Assembly (NCBI RefSeq): GCF_029626155.1
Contig: NZ_JARUBL010000001.1
Location: forward strand, 5,856,501 to 5,920,500
Length of the DNA stretch: 64,000 bases
DNA from: Solwaraspora sp. WMMD1047
Lineage (GTDB): Bacteria > Actinomycetota > Actinomycetes > Mycobacteriales > Micromonosporaceae
Direction of reading: 5' to 3'
The translations under genes and the position numbers were made by a program. Positions 1-9,390 of this stretch are shown in pieces; the first letter of the stretch is position 1; each line of letters starts with the position of its first letter. The notes beneath the pieces are model-generated. The model had not been told where the DNA came from, made no database searches, and saw only the letters and a list, made by a program, of their open reading frames with translations.

Positions 1-2301
1 AACACCCTCGTGGTGGACGCCGACTTCCCCTACTCGGCGAGCGGTCAGGGCATGCACCGCAGTGTCGACCCCGAGGACGGCGAGACCTACCTCTACAGCC
101 AGTTCGAGACGGCCGACGCGCAGCGGGTCTTCGCCTGCTTCGACCAGCCGGATCTGAAGAGCGTCTACACCTGGCACGCCACCGTGCCGGCGCACTGGCG
201 GGTGGTGTCGAACATGCCCGCCGAGCGCGAGGAGCCGACCGGCTTCGTCGGCGGACCGGCCGGTGCCGAGCAGGCCGAGGTGAAGACCGTGCACTTCGCC
301 GAGTCGGTCCGGATGAGCGCCTACATCACCGCGCTCTGCGCCGGCCCGTACCACGAGGTCCGGGACCGGCACGACGGCGTCGACCTGGGCGTGTACTGCC
401 GGGCCTCGATGGCCCGGCACCTCGACGCCGACGACATCCTGCTCATCACCAGGCAGGGCTTCGACTTCTTCCACGAGCAGTTCGGCGTCCGCTACCCGCT
501 GCCCAAGTACGACCAGCTCTGGGTGCCCGACTTCAACGCCGGGGCGATGGAGAACTTCGGCTGCGTCACCCACGCCGAGTCGCACTACCTGTTCCGCTCC
601 CAGGTCACCGACTTCGAGTACGAGCAGCGGGCCAACACGATCCTGCACGAGCTGGCGCACATGTGGTTCGGCAACCTGGTCACGATGCGCTGGTGGAACG
701 ACCTCTGGCTCAACGAGTCGTTCGCCGAGTGGGCCAGCCACTGGGCCAACAGCCAGGCCACCCGGTTCACCGACGCCTGGACCACCTTCCTGTCCATCCG
801 GAAGAACTGGGGCTACCGGCAGGACCAGCTCTCCTCCACCCATCCGGTCTACTGCGAGATGCCGGACCTGGCCGCCGTCGAGGTCAACTTCGACGGCATC
901 ACCTACGCCAAGGGCGCCAGCGTCATCAAGCAACTCGTCGCGTACGTGGGGATCGAGCCGTTCCGGACCGGCCTACGGACCTACTTCACCCGGTACGCCT
1001 GGGGCAACGCGACCTTCGACGACCTGCTGTCGGAGTTGGAGGCCGCGTCCGGCCGCGAACTGCGCAAGTTCGCCGCCCAGTGGCTGGAGACCGCGCAGGT
1101 CAACACGCTGCGGCCGGAGGTCTCGATCGACGGCGACGGCAACTACGAGTCGGTGACGGTCCGCCAGGACGCCCCCGCCGACCACCCGACGCTGCGTACC
1201 CACCGGATCGGGGTCGGCCTCTACGACCTGCGCGACGGCGTGCTGGTGCGGCGGGACCGGATCGAGCTGGACGTCACCGGTGAGCGGACCGAACTCGCCG
1301 CCCTGCGCGGGGTGCCGGCGCCGGACGTGCTGCTGCTCAACGACGAGGACCTGACCTACGCCAAGCTGCGGCTCGACGACCGGTCGATGGCAGGCGTCGT
1401 CCGGCACATCAGCGCGTTCGACTCCGCGCTCGCCCGGGCGCTGTGCTGGTCGGCGGCGTGGGACATGGTCCGCGACGCCGAACTGGCCGCCCGCGACTAC
1501 CTGGCCCTGGTGCTGGCCGGGCTGCCGGCCGAGTCCGACATCAACCTGGTCACCCAGACGCTCCGCCAGGCCAGCGCGACCCTGATCTCGTACGCCGATC
1601 CGGGCTGGGCGCCGACCGGCTGGGCCGACCTGGCCCGCACCGCCCGGGACGTGCTGCTGGCCGCCGAGCCCGGCAGCGGGTTGCAACTCGCCTGGGCCCG
1701 CGCGTACGCCTCGGCGGCCCGGTCCGACGCCGACCTGGCCGCCCTGCGCGGCTGGCTGGACGGCGTCGGGGTGCCGGCCGGCCTGGTCATCGACACCGAG
1801 CTGCGCTGGTCGGTGCTGGCCTCGCTGGTGGCCAAGGGCGCCGCCGAGCCGGCCGCGATCGACGCGGAGCTGGCCGGTGACCGGACCGCCAGCGGCGAGC
1901 GGGAGGCCGCGTACGTGCGGGCCCTGCTGCCGACCGCGGAGAACAAGGCGGACGTGTGGGACGCGCTCACCGGGGCGGCCGCACTGCCGAACTGGCGGCA
2001 CCGGTCGCTGCTGCAGGGCTTCCAGCACCCCACCCAGGTCGACCTGGTCGCCCCGTACGCGGAACGGTTCTTCGCCACGGTCGGTCAGGTCTGGGCCAGC
2101 CGGGACAACGAGTCCGCCCAGGAGTTCGTGATCCTGGCGTACCCGTCGTACCAGATCAGCGACGCGACGGTCGCGGCCACCGACGCCTGGCTGGCCGAGT
2201 CGGGCCACCCGGCCCCGCTGCGCCGGCTGGTCGCCGAGGGCCGCGACGGCGTCATCCGGGCCCTGACCGCCCGCGCGAAGGACGCCGCCGCGGCGGCCTG
2301 A
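1..2301 (+). CDS. pepN: Aminopeptidase N (M1 family), 5' end outside window
   Basis: Zinc aminopeptidase of the M1 family, a cytoplasmic enzyme that removes N-terminal residues from peptides during protein turnover. The frame is already open at base 1, so about 80-90 N-terminal residues of a roughly 850-residue protein are missing. Counting from the window edge, the exopeptidase motif GAMEN is at residues 181-185, the zinc site HELAH at 216-220 and the third zinc ligand Glu at 239 in NESFAEW, exactly the expected HExxH-x18-E spacing. The C-terminal half is the helical ERAP1-like domain. It ends 69 nt before the next gene. The family assignment is secure. Confidence 0.97.
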   Translation, partial: NTLVVDADFPYSASGQGMHRSVDPEDGETYLYSQFETADAQRVFACFDQPDLKSVYTWHATVPAHWRVVSNMPAEREEPTGFVGGPAGAEQAEVKTVHFAESVRMSAYITALCAGPYHEVRDRHDGVDLGVYCRASMARHLDADDILLITRQGFDFFHEQFGVRYPLPKYDQLWVPDFNAGAMENFGCVTHAESHYLFRSQVTDFEYEQRANTILHELAHMWFGNLVTMRWWNDLWLNESFAEWASHWANSQATRFTDAWTTFLSIRKNWGYRQDQLSSTHPVYCEMPDLAAVEVNFDGITYAKGASVIKQLVAYVGIEPFRTGLRTYFTRYAWGNATFDDLLSELEAASGRELRKFAAQWLETAQVNTLRPEVSIDGDGNYESVTVRQDAPADHPTLRTHRIGVGLYDLRDGVLVRRDRIELDVTGERTELAALRGVPAPDVLLLNDEDLTYAKLRLDDRSMAGVVRHISAFDSALARALCWSAAWDMVRDAELAARDYLALVLAGLPAESDINLVTQTLRQASATLISYADPGWAPTGWADLARTARDVLLAAEPGSGLQLAWARAYASAARSDADLAALRGWLDGVGVPAGLVIDTELRWSVLASLVAKGAAEPAAIDAELAGDRTASGEREAAYVRALLPTAENKADVWDALTGAAALPNWRHRSLLQGFQHPTQVDLVAPYAERFFATVGQVWASRDNESAQEFVILAYPSYQISDATVAATDAWLAESGHPAPLRRLVAEGRDGVIRALTARAKDAAAAA

Positions 2302-2370
2302 TGGGTACCCTCGCTTCAATGCGGCGGGCCGACCTAGGCAGGCGGTAGCGTGGCGTCCGGAGGTGTAGCG

Positions 2371-2934
2371 ATGGCACAGCCAGAGTTTGACTGGCAGCTA
2401 CCGGATCGGGCGTGGAACGAGCGCGATCTGGCCAGTCTGCCCGCGGATGGGCACCGCTACGAGATCATCGACGGGACCCTGCTGATGACGCCACCGGCGG
2501 ACGACGATCACCACGAGCTGGCTGACGAGGTCCGGGGCATGCTCCGGCTGGCGGCTCCCCGGGGTTGGCGAGTGATCAGGGAGATCGGTCTGCGGGTGCC
2601 GGCTGGAAACGTCATCTCGGATGTGACCGTGTTGCGGCCGGAAGCCCCCCGCGGGGTCGCCTGGCACCAGCCTGCGGATGTGGTGCTGGTGGTCGAGGTG
2701 GAGTCGCCGAGCAGCCGCCGGCACGACCGGTTCACCAAGCCCGCCCTCTACGCCGAGGCCGGCATCGAGTCGTACTGGCGGATCGAGCGAACCGTCCACG
2801 GCCCGGTGGCCCACCTCTACCGGCGGGCCGCGCCGGAGCACTACGAGCTGCTCGGGTCGATCGGCCCCGACGAGACGCTCAAGGTCGATCTGCCGTTCCC
2901 GGCCGAGGTCGCCCCGGGCGCCTGGACCTACTAG
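2371..2934 (+). CDS. Uma2 family (DUF820) endonuclease-like protein
   Basis: A 187-residue member of the Uma2 family, which has a PD-(D/E)XK nuclease fold and is expanded in actinobacteria and cyanobacteria; its cellular role is unclear. Visible signatures are the Asp in ISDVTVLRP and the block VVEVESPSSRRHDRFTKPAL followed by YAEAGIESYW, which hold the predicted catalytic acidic and basic residues. The start is placed at ATG 2371 because GGAGG at 2359-2363 is correctly spaced; a GTG at 2350 in the same frame lacks such a site. It appears monocistronic. Confidence 0.88.
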   Translation: MAQPEFDWQLPDRAWNERDLASLPADGHRYEIIDGTLLMTPPADDDHHELADEVRGMLRLAAPRGWRVIREIGLRVPAGNVISDVTVLRPEAPRGVAWHQPADVVLVVEVESPSSRRHDRFTKPALYAEAGIESYWRIERTVHGPVAHLYRRAAPEHYELLGSIGPDETLKVDLPFPAEVAPGAWTY

Positions 2935-3013
2935 CCGGTCTGGACTTACCAGCCGGCAGGGCCGGCGCCGGACCGACCAGCCGCGCCGCGCCAGGGGGCC
3001 GGTACGGACCAGG

Positions 3014-3493
3014 TCAGGAGCGGCCGGCGTGGGTGGCGAGCTGGTCCAGGCCGCTGATCACGCCGCCGGCCAGGTCGCCGCCGCCGAAGGCGGCCACCAT
3101 GGAGAGCGCGGCGAGTTTGGCGTCCCGGTCCCGGATCCGCTTGCGCGCCTGGGCGCCGGTCACCACCTCCAGCAGCCGCTGGTTCGGCGAGACCGCGATC
3201 AGCACCGACTGGTCCGGGTCGGCGAGCTGGCCGTGCAGCTGCTCCGCGTGCGCGCGGGCCGGGTCGTCGAGGTCGCCGACGTAGACGCTGAAGGTGAGCC
3301 CGGTGGACTGGTCGGCCACCCGCATCGCCTCGTCGATCCGGAGCAGCTGCCGGGTGGAGAACGGCCCGTCCAGCACCGCCGGCCGGCCGGTCACGCCGGC
3401 GGTCTGACCCGGCTCGGGGTCGGACCCGGCCGGCTCGGTCCGGGTGGCTTCGAGCTCACCAGCGGTCACTTGCGCCTCCCGTCGCGCCGGCAC
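3014..3493 (-). CDS. DUF5130 family protein
   Basis: Actinobacterial DUF5130 protein, up to 159 residues, distantly like TPM-domain proteins. It is predicted soluble with an alternating alpha/beta pattern (FSVYVGDLDD, VLIAVSPNQRLLEVVTG) and a C-terminal Gly-rich helix. The reading frame allows GTG 3493 or GTG 3469; either start overlaps the end of the upstream gene (stop at 3456), so the two are likely co-translated. No biochemical function is established. In other actinobacteria the family sits beside the CtaJ-like cytochrome oxidase subunit, as here. Confidence 0.75.
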   Translation of the reverse strand: MPARREAQVTAGELEATRTEPAGSDPEPGQTAGVTGRPAVLDGPFSTRQLLRIDEAMRVADQSTGLTFSVYVGDLDDPARAHAEQLHGQLADPDQSVLIAVSPNQRLLEVVTGAQARKRIRDRDAKLAALSMVAAFGGGDLAGGVISGLDQLATHAGRS

Positions 3494-3803
3494 GCGGCCG
3501 CGTACCCGTGGTCTCGATCTCCCCCGCGGGCAGTGCGCGGGGGGTGGCGCCGGAGCCGACGGCCCGGCCGGGGCCGGTCAACCGCTCCCGCGCGGGCTCG
3601 CTGAGCTGCTCCGGGGAGGAGAGGAACCAGACCGGCGTGAACTCGAACGGTCGGCCCGGCCGGTAGCGGCGATCCCGGCGACCACCGCCGCCGGCGAGCG
3701 CCAGCCCGGAGATCACCAGCACGATCCCGGCCGGGACGGCGACGAAGATCAGCAACGTCTCGGTAACAGACAACCTCAACGCCCCCAGGCGGAAAGTGGA
3801 CAC
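3456..3803 (-). CDS. ctaJ: CtaJ-like small cytochrome aa3 oxidase subunit
   Basis: Small membrane protein, up to 115 residues, with one N-terminal transmembrane helix (ETLLIFVAVPAGIVLVISGL) followed by an Arg-rich, Pro/Gly-rich cytoplasmic tail. The opening TETLLIFV-P-G pattern and the partner DUF5130 gene match the actinobacterial CtaJ subunit of the aa3-type oxidase in the III-IV supercomplex. The start is uncertain: GTG 3803 is the longest option, and a TTG just before SVTETLL would give the usual short N-terminus. The family call rests on recognition of a short protein, so it is moderate. Confidence 0.55.
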   Translation of the reverse strand: MSTFRLGALRLSVTETLLIFVAVPAGIVLVISGLALAGGGGRRDRRYRPGRPFEFTPVWFLSSPEQLSEPARERLTGPGRAVGSGATPRALPAGEIETTGTRPRAGATGGASDRW

Positions 3804-3845
3804 CGGGCCCGGTTCGGGGCGGCCGGCGGCGCCGGTCGTCCCTAC

Positions 3846-5291
3846 TCAGGCGTTGTTCACGTTAGCGGAGGCCGGGGCTGTCCAGATCGCGGGGTGGCGA
3901 TCCCAGCCCCCGGTGACGCGTTCCAGCTCGGCGGCGGCGGCCACCACCCGCTCGTCCTCGCCGTACCGGCCGGTCAGCAGGACCCCCACCGGCAGGCCGT
4001 CCGGCGTGGTCGCGACCGGCAGCGACACCGACGGCTGCCCGGTCACGTTGAAGATCGCGCAGTACGGCGAGAAGCGGCGCTGCCGGTCGAAGTCGTCGTC
4101 CGGGTCGCCGGTCTCGGCGAACCAGCCGACCGGCGCCTGCGGGGTCGCCAGCGTCGGGCAGAGCAGCAGGTCGCAGTGGTCGGTCGCCCGCAGCCCCGCC
4201 CGGACCAGGCTCTGCAGCTCGGCCAGGGTGGCGCTCAGCGTCCCGGCCGAGATCGCCGCCCCCCGCTGGCGCATCAGCCGGGTCAGCGGCAGCAGCGACT
4301 CCTCCCGCTCCGGCGGCACCGGGGCGAGCGCCAGCACGTACCAGATGGTCTCGAAGAGCGGCCACACCTCGGGCCGCAGCGGCGCCGCCACCTCGACCAC
4401 CTCGTGCCCGGCCGCCGCCAACGCCTCGGCGGCGCCGTCCACCGCCGCCAGGCAGGCGGGGTCGACCGGCTCGTCGGCGAGCATCGGCGCGGTGAACCGG
4501 CCGATCCGCAGCCGGCCCGGCGCCGCCCGCCGGGCCGTGGCCAGGTAACCCCCCTCGGGCAGCGGCGGGGCCAGGAACGGCTCCCCCGGCACCCGGCCGG
4601 CCATCGCGTCGAGCATCGCCGCCACGTCACCGACGGTCCGGCCGATCGGGCCGTGGGTCGGCAGCCCGAACGCGCCGGAGCCGAGTGGCCCGCCGGAGAT
4701 CACCCCCCGGCTGGGCTTGTAGCCCACCAGACCGCAGAGCGCCGCGGGGATGCGGACCGAGCCGCCGCCGTCGGAGCCCTGCGCCACCGGCACCAGGCCC
4801 GCGGCGACCGCGGCAGCGGCCCCGCCGCTGGACCCGCCGGCCGTGTACGCGAGGTGCCACGGGTTACGGGCCGGCGGCGCGACCAGCCCCTCCGAGTAGA
4901 GCGAGCTGCCCAGCTCGGAGGTGGTGGTCTTGCCCAGGCTGATCATGCCCGCCGCGCGCAGCGCCCGGACCACGTCGGCGTCCACCGGCGGGACGTAGTC
5001 GGCGAAGGCCGCCGAGCCGAAGGTGGTACGCACCCCGGCGGTCAGCGTCAGGTCCTTGATCGCGGTCGGCACCCCGTGCAGCGGACCCCGGCCGGCCGGC
5101 GGCGCGGCATCGGCGGCGGCCGCCTGGGTCCGGGCCAGCTCCGCGGTGACAGTCACGAAGGCCCCCACCGTCGCCCCGTGCGCGGCCACCCGGGACAGGT
5201 AGTGCCCGACCAGTTCGGTGCTGCTCAGCTCGCCCCGGCGGATCGCGGCGGCCTGGTCGACGGCGGTCAGGTCATGCAGCTCGGTTGCCAT
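3846..5291 (-). CDS. Amidase signature family hydrolase
   Basis: A 481-residue amidase-signature enzyme that hydrolyses a carboxamide to the acid and ammonia. The Ser/Gly-rich core [17 protein letters not shown] is followed by [19 protein letters not shown], and the early Lys in PTAIKDL completes the Ser-cisSer-Lys triad. The start is ATG 5291 ([10 protein letters not shown]), although the frame stays open far upstream. The substrate cannot be told; the family includes indoleacetamide hydrolases, aryl amidases and GatA, but no GatB/GatC genes are nearby, which argues against a tRNA amidotransferase role. Confidence 0.92.
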   Translation of the reverse strand: MATELHDLTAVDQAAAIRRGELSSTELVGHYLSRVAAHGATVGAFVTVTAELARTQAAAADAAPPAGRGPLHGVPTAIKDLTLTAGVRTTFGSAAFADYVPPVDADVVRALRAAGMISLGKTTTSELGSSLYSEGLVAPPARNPWHLAYTAGGSSGGAAAAVAAGLVPVAQGSDGGGSVRIPAALCGLVGYKPSRGVISGGPLGSGAFGLPTHGPIGRTVGDVAAMLDAMAGRVPGEPFLAPPLPEGGYLATARRAAPGRLRIGRFTAPMLADEPVDPACLAAVDGAAEALAAAGHEVVEVAAPLRPEVWPLFETIWYVLALAPVPPEREESLLPLTRLMRQRGAAISAGTLSATLAELQSLVRAGLRATDHCDLLLCPTLATPQAPVGWFAETGDPDDDFDRQRRFSPYCAIFNVTGQPSVSLPVATTPDGLPVGVLLTGRYGEDERVVAAAAELERVTGGWDRHPAIWTAPASANVNNA

Positions 5292-5481
5292 CCGGCTATC
5301 TTGCCCGCCGGAGCCGGCCGACCGGCGCGACGGGGGCACCGGACCGGATCGGATGTGACGGCCGGGCGATCGGCGACCCCCGCCGCGCGTCGGTGCCCTG
5401 CGACCCGCCCGGTTGACCTGCCGGTCTAGAGTCCCGCCAATGAGCCGCCGGCCACGGCGGGCAGCCCGGGAGGTGGTACGG

Positions 5482-6279
5482 ATGACGGAGCGGGAGTGGC
5501 CCGGTGGGGACCGGGTGCTGGACTGGGAGCGCCGCACGGCGATCCCGCTGACCACCCTGGCGGTGGTGTTCCTGGCCGCGTACGCGGTGCCGATCCTGCG
5601 GCCGGACCTGCCGGCCGGCTGGCGCACCGCCTGCACGCTGACCTCCTCGGTGATCTGGGTGCTGTTCTGGCTGGACTTCGCCGCCCGGTTGGTCCTGGCG
5701 ACCGACCGCTGGACGTTCCTGCGCCGGCACCTGTTCGACGTGGCCGTGCTCCTGCTGCCGATGCTGCGGCCGCTGCGGGCGATGCGGCTGATCCTGGCCG
5801 TCCTCATGATCAGTCGACGGACCGAGACCTGGGCCCGCGGCCGGCTGGCGGTCTACGTGGGGACGACGACGGCGCTGCTGGTCTTCGTGGCCGGCCTGGC
5901 CGCGCTGGACGCGGAGCGGGGGGCGCCGGAGGCGAACATCACCGACTTCGGCGACGCGCTGTGGTGGTCGGCGGTCACCATCACCACCGTCGGCTACGGC
6001 GACCACTACCCGGTCACCGACGCCGGCCGGTTCGTGGCCCTCGGCCTGATGGTCGGCGGCATCGGCCTGATCGGTTTCGTCACCGGTTCGCTGGCGACCT
6101 GGATCGTGGAGCGGGTCTCGCCGGACAAGGCGGCCCAGGCCACCGTGGCGGACATCGACGCGCTGCGGTCCGAGATCGCCGCCCTGCGCGCGGCCCTGAA
6201 CGCTTCCGGAGACTCCGCGGCGCACGACACCGGGCCGGGACCCCGCCCGCAGCGGGATCCCGGCCGAACGACCAGCTGA
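5482..6279 (+). CDS. Voltage-gated-type potassium channel protein
   Basis: A 265-residue ion channel of the six-helix voltage-gated superfamily. The selectivity filter TVGYGD is at residues 169-174, between the pore helix (FGDALWWSAVTIT) and the last membrane helix (GLMVGGIGLIGFVTG). An S4-like segment RPLRAMRLILAVLMISRR carries regularly spaced Arg, and a short coiled-coil tail (DIDALRSEIAALRAAL) probably aids tetramer assembly. ATG 5482 is chosen because GGGAGG lies at 5468-5473; ATG 5440 in frame is an alternative. Confidence 0.93.
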   Translation: MTEREWPGGDRVLDWERRTAIPLTTLAVVFLAAYAVPILRPDLPAGWRTACTLTSSVIWVLFWLDFAARLVLATDRWTFLRRHLFDVAVLLLPMLRPLRAMRLILAVLMISRRTETWARGRLAVYVGTTTALLVFVAGLAALDAERGAPEANITDFGDALWWSAVTITTVGYGDHYPVTDAGRFVALGLMVGGIGLIGFVTGSLATWIVERVSPDKAAQATVADIDALRSEIAALRAALNASGDSAAHDTGPGPRPQRDPGRTTS

Positions 6280-6300
6280 GCCAAGCCGGGCCGGCTCAGC
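6275..6300. terminator. Short bidirectional hairpin between convergent genes
   Basis: GCTGAGCC at 6275-6282 pairs with GGCTCAGC at 6293-6300 around a 10-base loop. The arms overlap the stop codons of both the channel gene and the convergent membrane-protein gene, so it may terminate either transcript. There is no T-run. Confidence 0.4.
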
Positions 6301-6946
6301 CCCGGACCGGCTCGGTGGCCTGGTCGGCGGGTGCCTGCGGGGCGGCGAAGGCGACGGTCGGCGGGGTCCGGAAGGCGTGCACCAGGCCGGCGATCGAGAG
6401 CAGTAGGAGCAGCCCGGCGGCCAGGTAGGCGACGGTGGCGGCCTGGCCCGCCTTCACCCCGAACTCGCTGAACCCGTACGAGGTCAGCAGCAGTCCGCGC
6501 AGCGTCTCGCCCTTGAAGACGGTGTCCCGCTGGGCGGTCACCTCGGCGAGCTGGGCCTGCAGGTCGGCCAGGGCGGGGTCGTTGTTCTGCTCGGCCTGGG
6601 CGACCTGAGCCCGCAGCGCGCTCTGCGGCTCGCCCAGGTCGGCGTAGGTCTGGCCGTCGGCGGTCGACTTCAGGTGCAGGCCGATGAACTCGTTGGCGTA
6701 GCACTCGGCCTGCTTGCCGGTGGTCAGCTGCTGGCCGGCGTACTCGACCAGGCAGTCGGCCGCGCGTTCCTCCTCGGTCAGCGCGTCGGCCGGCTTGAAG
6801 GTGATGTTCTGCTGGCCGAGCTGGTCGCGGACGTAGTCGTTGGCGAAGTTCGCGTTGCTGGTGAGCACGATGCCGATGACCAGCAGCAGGACGGCGAGGG
6901 CGAGACCGCCGATGCTGAAGAAGAGGTCGAGGGTCCGGCGCTGCAT
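6296..6946 (-). CDS. Two-helix membrane protein with extracytoplasmic domain
   Basis: A 216-residue protein of unknown function. It starts with a membrane helix (residues about 7-29, SIGGLALAVLLLVIGIVLTS), has a roughly 130-residue outer domain with two Cys and a coiled-coil-like stretch (ALADLQAQLAEVTAQRDTVF), and ends with a second helix (VAYLAAGLLLLLSIAGLVHA) and a short tail. The start is ATG 6946, with AGGAG just upstream; the much longer open frame above it is not coding. The layout resembles actinobacterial aromatic-ring-opening-type membrane proteins of unknown role, but I recognise no family. Confidence 0.8.
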   Translation of the reverse strand: MQRRTLDLFFSIGGLALAVLLLVIGIVLTSNANFANDYVRDQLGQQNITFKPADALTEEERAADCLVEYAGQQLTTGKQAECYANEFIGLHLKSTADGQTYADLGEPQSALRAQVAQAEQNNDPALADLQAQLAEVTAQRDTVFKGETLRGLLLTSYGFSEFGVKAGQAATVAYLAAGLLLLLSIAGLVHAFRTPPTVAFAAPQAPADQATEPVRG

Positions 6947-7101
6947 GGTGACTCCTATGGTCGGCCGGCTCCCGCCGGTGGCTGCTACTCGTCGAGCACT
7001 GAGGAAATGCTCGCCGGTGCGGCCGCCCGCCGGCAGAGAAGAAGTCCCCCGGTCGATGGGACCTTCGGCCCGGTGGACCGGCCCCGGTGGGCCAGCCCCG
7101 G

Positions 7102-9390
7102 TCACCGGGCCAGGATCGACTCGCGCAGCTCGGCCAGGGAGCCGGGTCGGCCGTACCGGTAGCCCTGCCCGCGCGGGCAGCCGATGGCGCGCACCACGGC
7201 GTGCTGCGCGTCGGTCTCCACCCCTTCGGCGACCACCAGCATCCCGTACGCGGACGCGAGCTTGGTCACCATGTCCACTGTGGCGTACGCCTGGCTGTTG
7301 TCGCCGAGCCGGGCGACGAAGGTACGGTCGATCTTCAGCTCGGAGGCGGGGATCCGGTGCAGGTAGCTCAGTGACGAGTACCCGGTGCCGAAGTCGTCGA
7401 TCGCGATCCTGACGCCCAGCTCGCGCAGCTGGCAGAGTCTGGTCAGGACGGCGTCGGTGCCGTCGATGAGCGCGGTCTCGGTCAGCTCCAGGGTCAGTGC
7501 CTGCGGCGGCAGCCCGGCCGCCCGCGCCGCCGCCTCGACGGTGGCGGTGATCTCCGGCCGGCGCAGGTGCATGGAGGCGATGTTGACGGCGACCGTGGTG
7601 GCGGGCGAGAGCTCCCGCCAGGTGGCGGCGGCCCGGCACGCCTCGGCGAGCACCCAGCGGTCGATCGGCAGGATCAGCCCGGTCTCCTCGGCCAACGGCA
7701 GGAAGCGGGCCGGGGGCAGCAGCCCGCGGCTCGGGTGCCGCCAGCGCACCAGCGCCTCGGCGCTGTGCACCGAACCGGTGACGACGTCCACGATGGGTTG
7801 GAACCGCAGCTCGAGCTGGTCGCCTTCGTCGACGGCGCGACGCAGGTCACCGATCAGTTCGGCCCGGGTCACCGCGGCCTCCCGCAGGCCGGGCGTGCAG
7901 ATCCGGTACGCGGACTTGCCGGCCGCCTTGGCCGCGTACATGGCGATGTCGGCGTCGCGGAGCAGGTCGGCGTCGCCCGCGTGCTGGGGACCGTACTCGG
8001 CGATGCCGATGCTGGCCGACGAGCGCACCCCGAGGTCCTCGCCGAGGGTGGTCGAGCGCAGCGCGGTGAGCAGCCGGTCGGCGAGGTCCTCCGGGCGTAC
8101 CTGACGGTCGCCGTCGACCAGGACGGCGAACTCGTCGCCGCCGAGCCGGGCGATGGTGCCGTCGGCACCGACCACGGTCCGCATGTGGCTGGCGATCCGA
8201 CCGAGCAGGGCGTCCCCGGTGGCGTGCCCGAACCGGTCGTTGACCTGCTTGAACCCGTCGAGGTCGAGGAGCAGCACCGCGACCGGTTGGTCGGCGCGGA
8301 TGGCCTGCCGCAGCCGCCGGGAGAAGAGCAGCCGGTTCGGCAGGCCGGTGAGCTGGTCGGAGTAGGCCAGCCGGCTCAGCCCGTCGGCCAGCCGGCTGTT
8401 CTCGGTCGCCGCGAGTGTCTGCCGGACGCCGAGGGCGGCCAGCAGGCACATGCCGGTGGTGAAGATCAGCGGTGGGGTGTAACCGGCCGCGTCGCGGGCC
8501 AGCACGATGGCCGCGATGGCGGCCGCGATGGGCAGGTAGGGCAGCCCGATCCGCCACCACGGGACGGGCTGCGCCTCGGCGCCGTCGACGGTGCCGTGGT
8601 CCGGCGGTGGCCGGTGCCGGGAGGCGACCGCGACCAGCAGGTAGGTGAGCGGCCAGCAGACGTCGATCGGATGGCCGGGGAAGTACATCTCCTGCACGAT
8701 CAGGGAGACGTACACGGTGTCGGCCGCGGCCCGGATGGCGAGGCTGACGCCGATGATGGCGAGTGGCCGCCACCGCGGCCGGGCCGGGCCGGCGACCGCC
8801 ACCAGGATCGTCAACTGGATCAGGTCGAACATCGGGTAGAGCAGGCCCAGCGCCCGTAGCGGGTCGTTCAGTTCGGCGGCCGTCACGTCGCGGAACACCA
8901 CGATCCACCCGACCGGTACGAGGGAGAGGCCGACGATCACGCCGTCCAGCACGGTCCGGGCCCGGGCCACCGCGCTGCGGGGGGCGGTCAGGAAGCTCAG
9001 CAGCGCGGCCGTGCCGGTGACGATGCCGGCGAAGAAGAGGGTCCCGACCAGCGGATTGTTCGGCAGTCCGCCGGTGATGAGGCGACTGGCGGTCCAGACG
9101 ATCCGGCCGATCGCCGCGAGCGCCATCGTCACGGCGAGCAGGGTCCAGAACCGGCGCAGCCCGGCCGGATGGCGGTGTACCGTGCTGGCGCACGCCACCG
9201 CGGCCAGCGACGCCACCACGATCGCTCCCAGGTCGCTGACGAGCGCGGCGTCGGGTAGGCCGAGGATCAGCCAGCCCGCCTCGACGCCTACCGCCGCGCC
9301 GGCCAGCGGCACCGCCAGCCGGGCCGGTCCGCCTTCGACGATCCGGTCGAGCACCCCGACCGGTGCCGCCCGCGTGCCGGCCGCCCTCAC
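7102..9390 (-). CDS. GGDEF-EAL cyclic-di-GMP signalling protein
   Basis: A 762-residue bifunctional-type c-di-GMP enzyme. The N-terminal ~330 residues hold about nine membrane helices. A GGDEF cyclase domain follows with an intact GGDEF active site near residue 415 (IARLGGDEFAVLVDG), then an EAL phosphodiesterase domain (EALVRW near residue 544, DDFGTGYSSLSYL, LKIDRTFV). Both active sites look intact. The start is taken as GTG 9390, whose bases overlap the TGA of the upstream gene (GTGA), implying translational coupling; the frame itself continues upstream only as a shadow of that gene. Confidence 0.93.
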   Translation of the reverse strand: MRAAGTRAAPVGVLDRIVEGGPARLAVPLAGAAVGVEAGWLILGLPDAALVSDLGAIVVASLAAVACASTVHRHPAGLRRFWTLLAVTMALAAIGRIVWTASRLITGGLPNNPLVGTLFFAGIVTGTAALLSFLTAPRSAVARARTVLDGVIVGLSLVPVGWIVVFRDVTAAELNDPLRALGLLYPMFDLIQLTILVAVAGPARPRWRPLAIIGVSLAIRAAADTVYVSLIVQEMYFPGHPIDVCWPLTYLLVAVASRHRPPPDHGTVDGAEAQPVPWWRIGLPYLPIAAAIAAIVLARDAAGYTPPLIFTTGMCLLAALGVRQTLAATENSRLADGLSRLAYSDQLTGLPNRLLFSRRLRQAIRADQPVAVLLLDLDGFKQVNDRFGHATGDALLGRIASHMRTVVGADGTIARLGGDEFAVLVDGDRQVRPEDLADRLLTALRSTTLGEDLGVRSSASIGIAEYGPQHAGDADLLRDADIAMYAAKAAGKSAYRICTPGLREAAVTRAELIGDLRRAVDEGDQLELRFQPIVDVVTGSVHSAEALVRWRHPSRGLLPPARFLPLAEETGLILPIDRWVLAEACRAAATWRELSPATTVAVNIASMHLRRPEITATVEAAARAAGLPPQALTLELTETALIDGTDAVLTRLCQLRELGVRIAIDDFGTGYSSLSYLHRIPASELKIDRTFVARLGDNSQAYATVDMVTKLASAYGMLVVAEGVETDAQHAVVRAIGCPRGQGYRYGRPGSLAELRESILAR

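Noticed and set aside
973-2319. A 448-codon minus-strand frame opposite aminopeptidase N
   Set aside because: High-GC third-position shadow; Arg/Gly/Pro-rich without domains, while the plus strand carries all M1 motifs.
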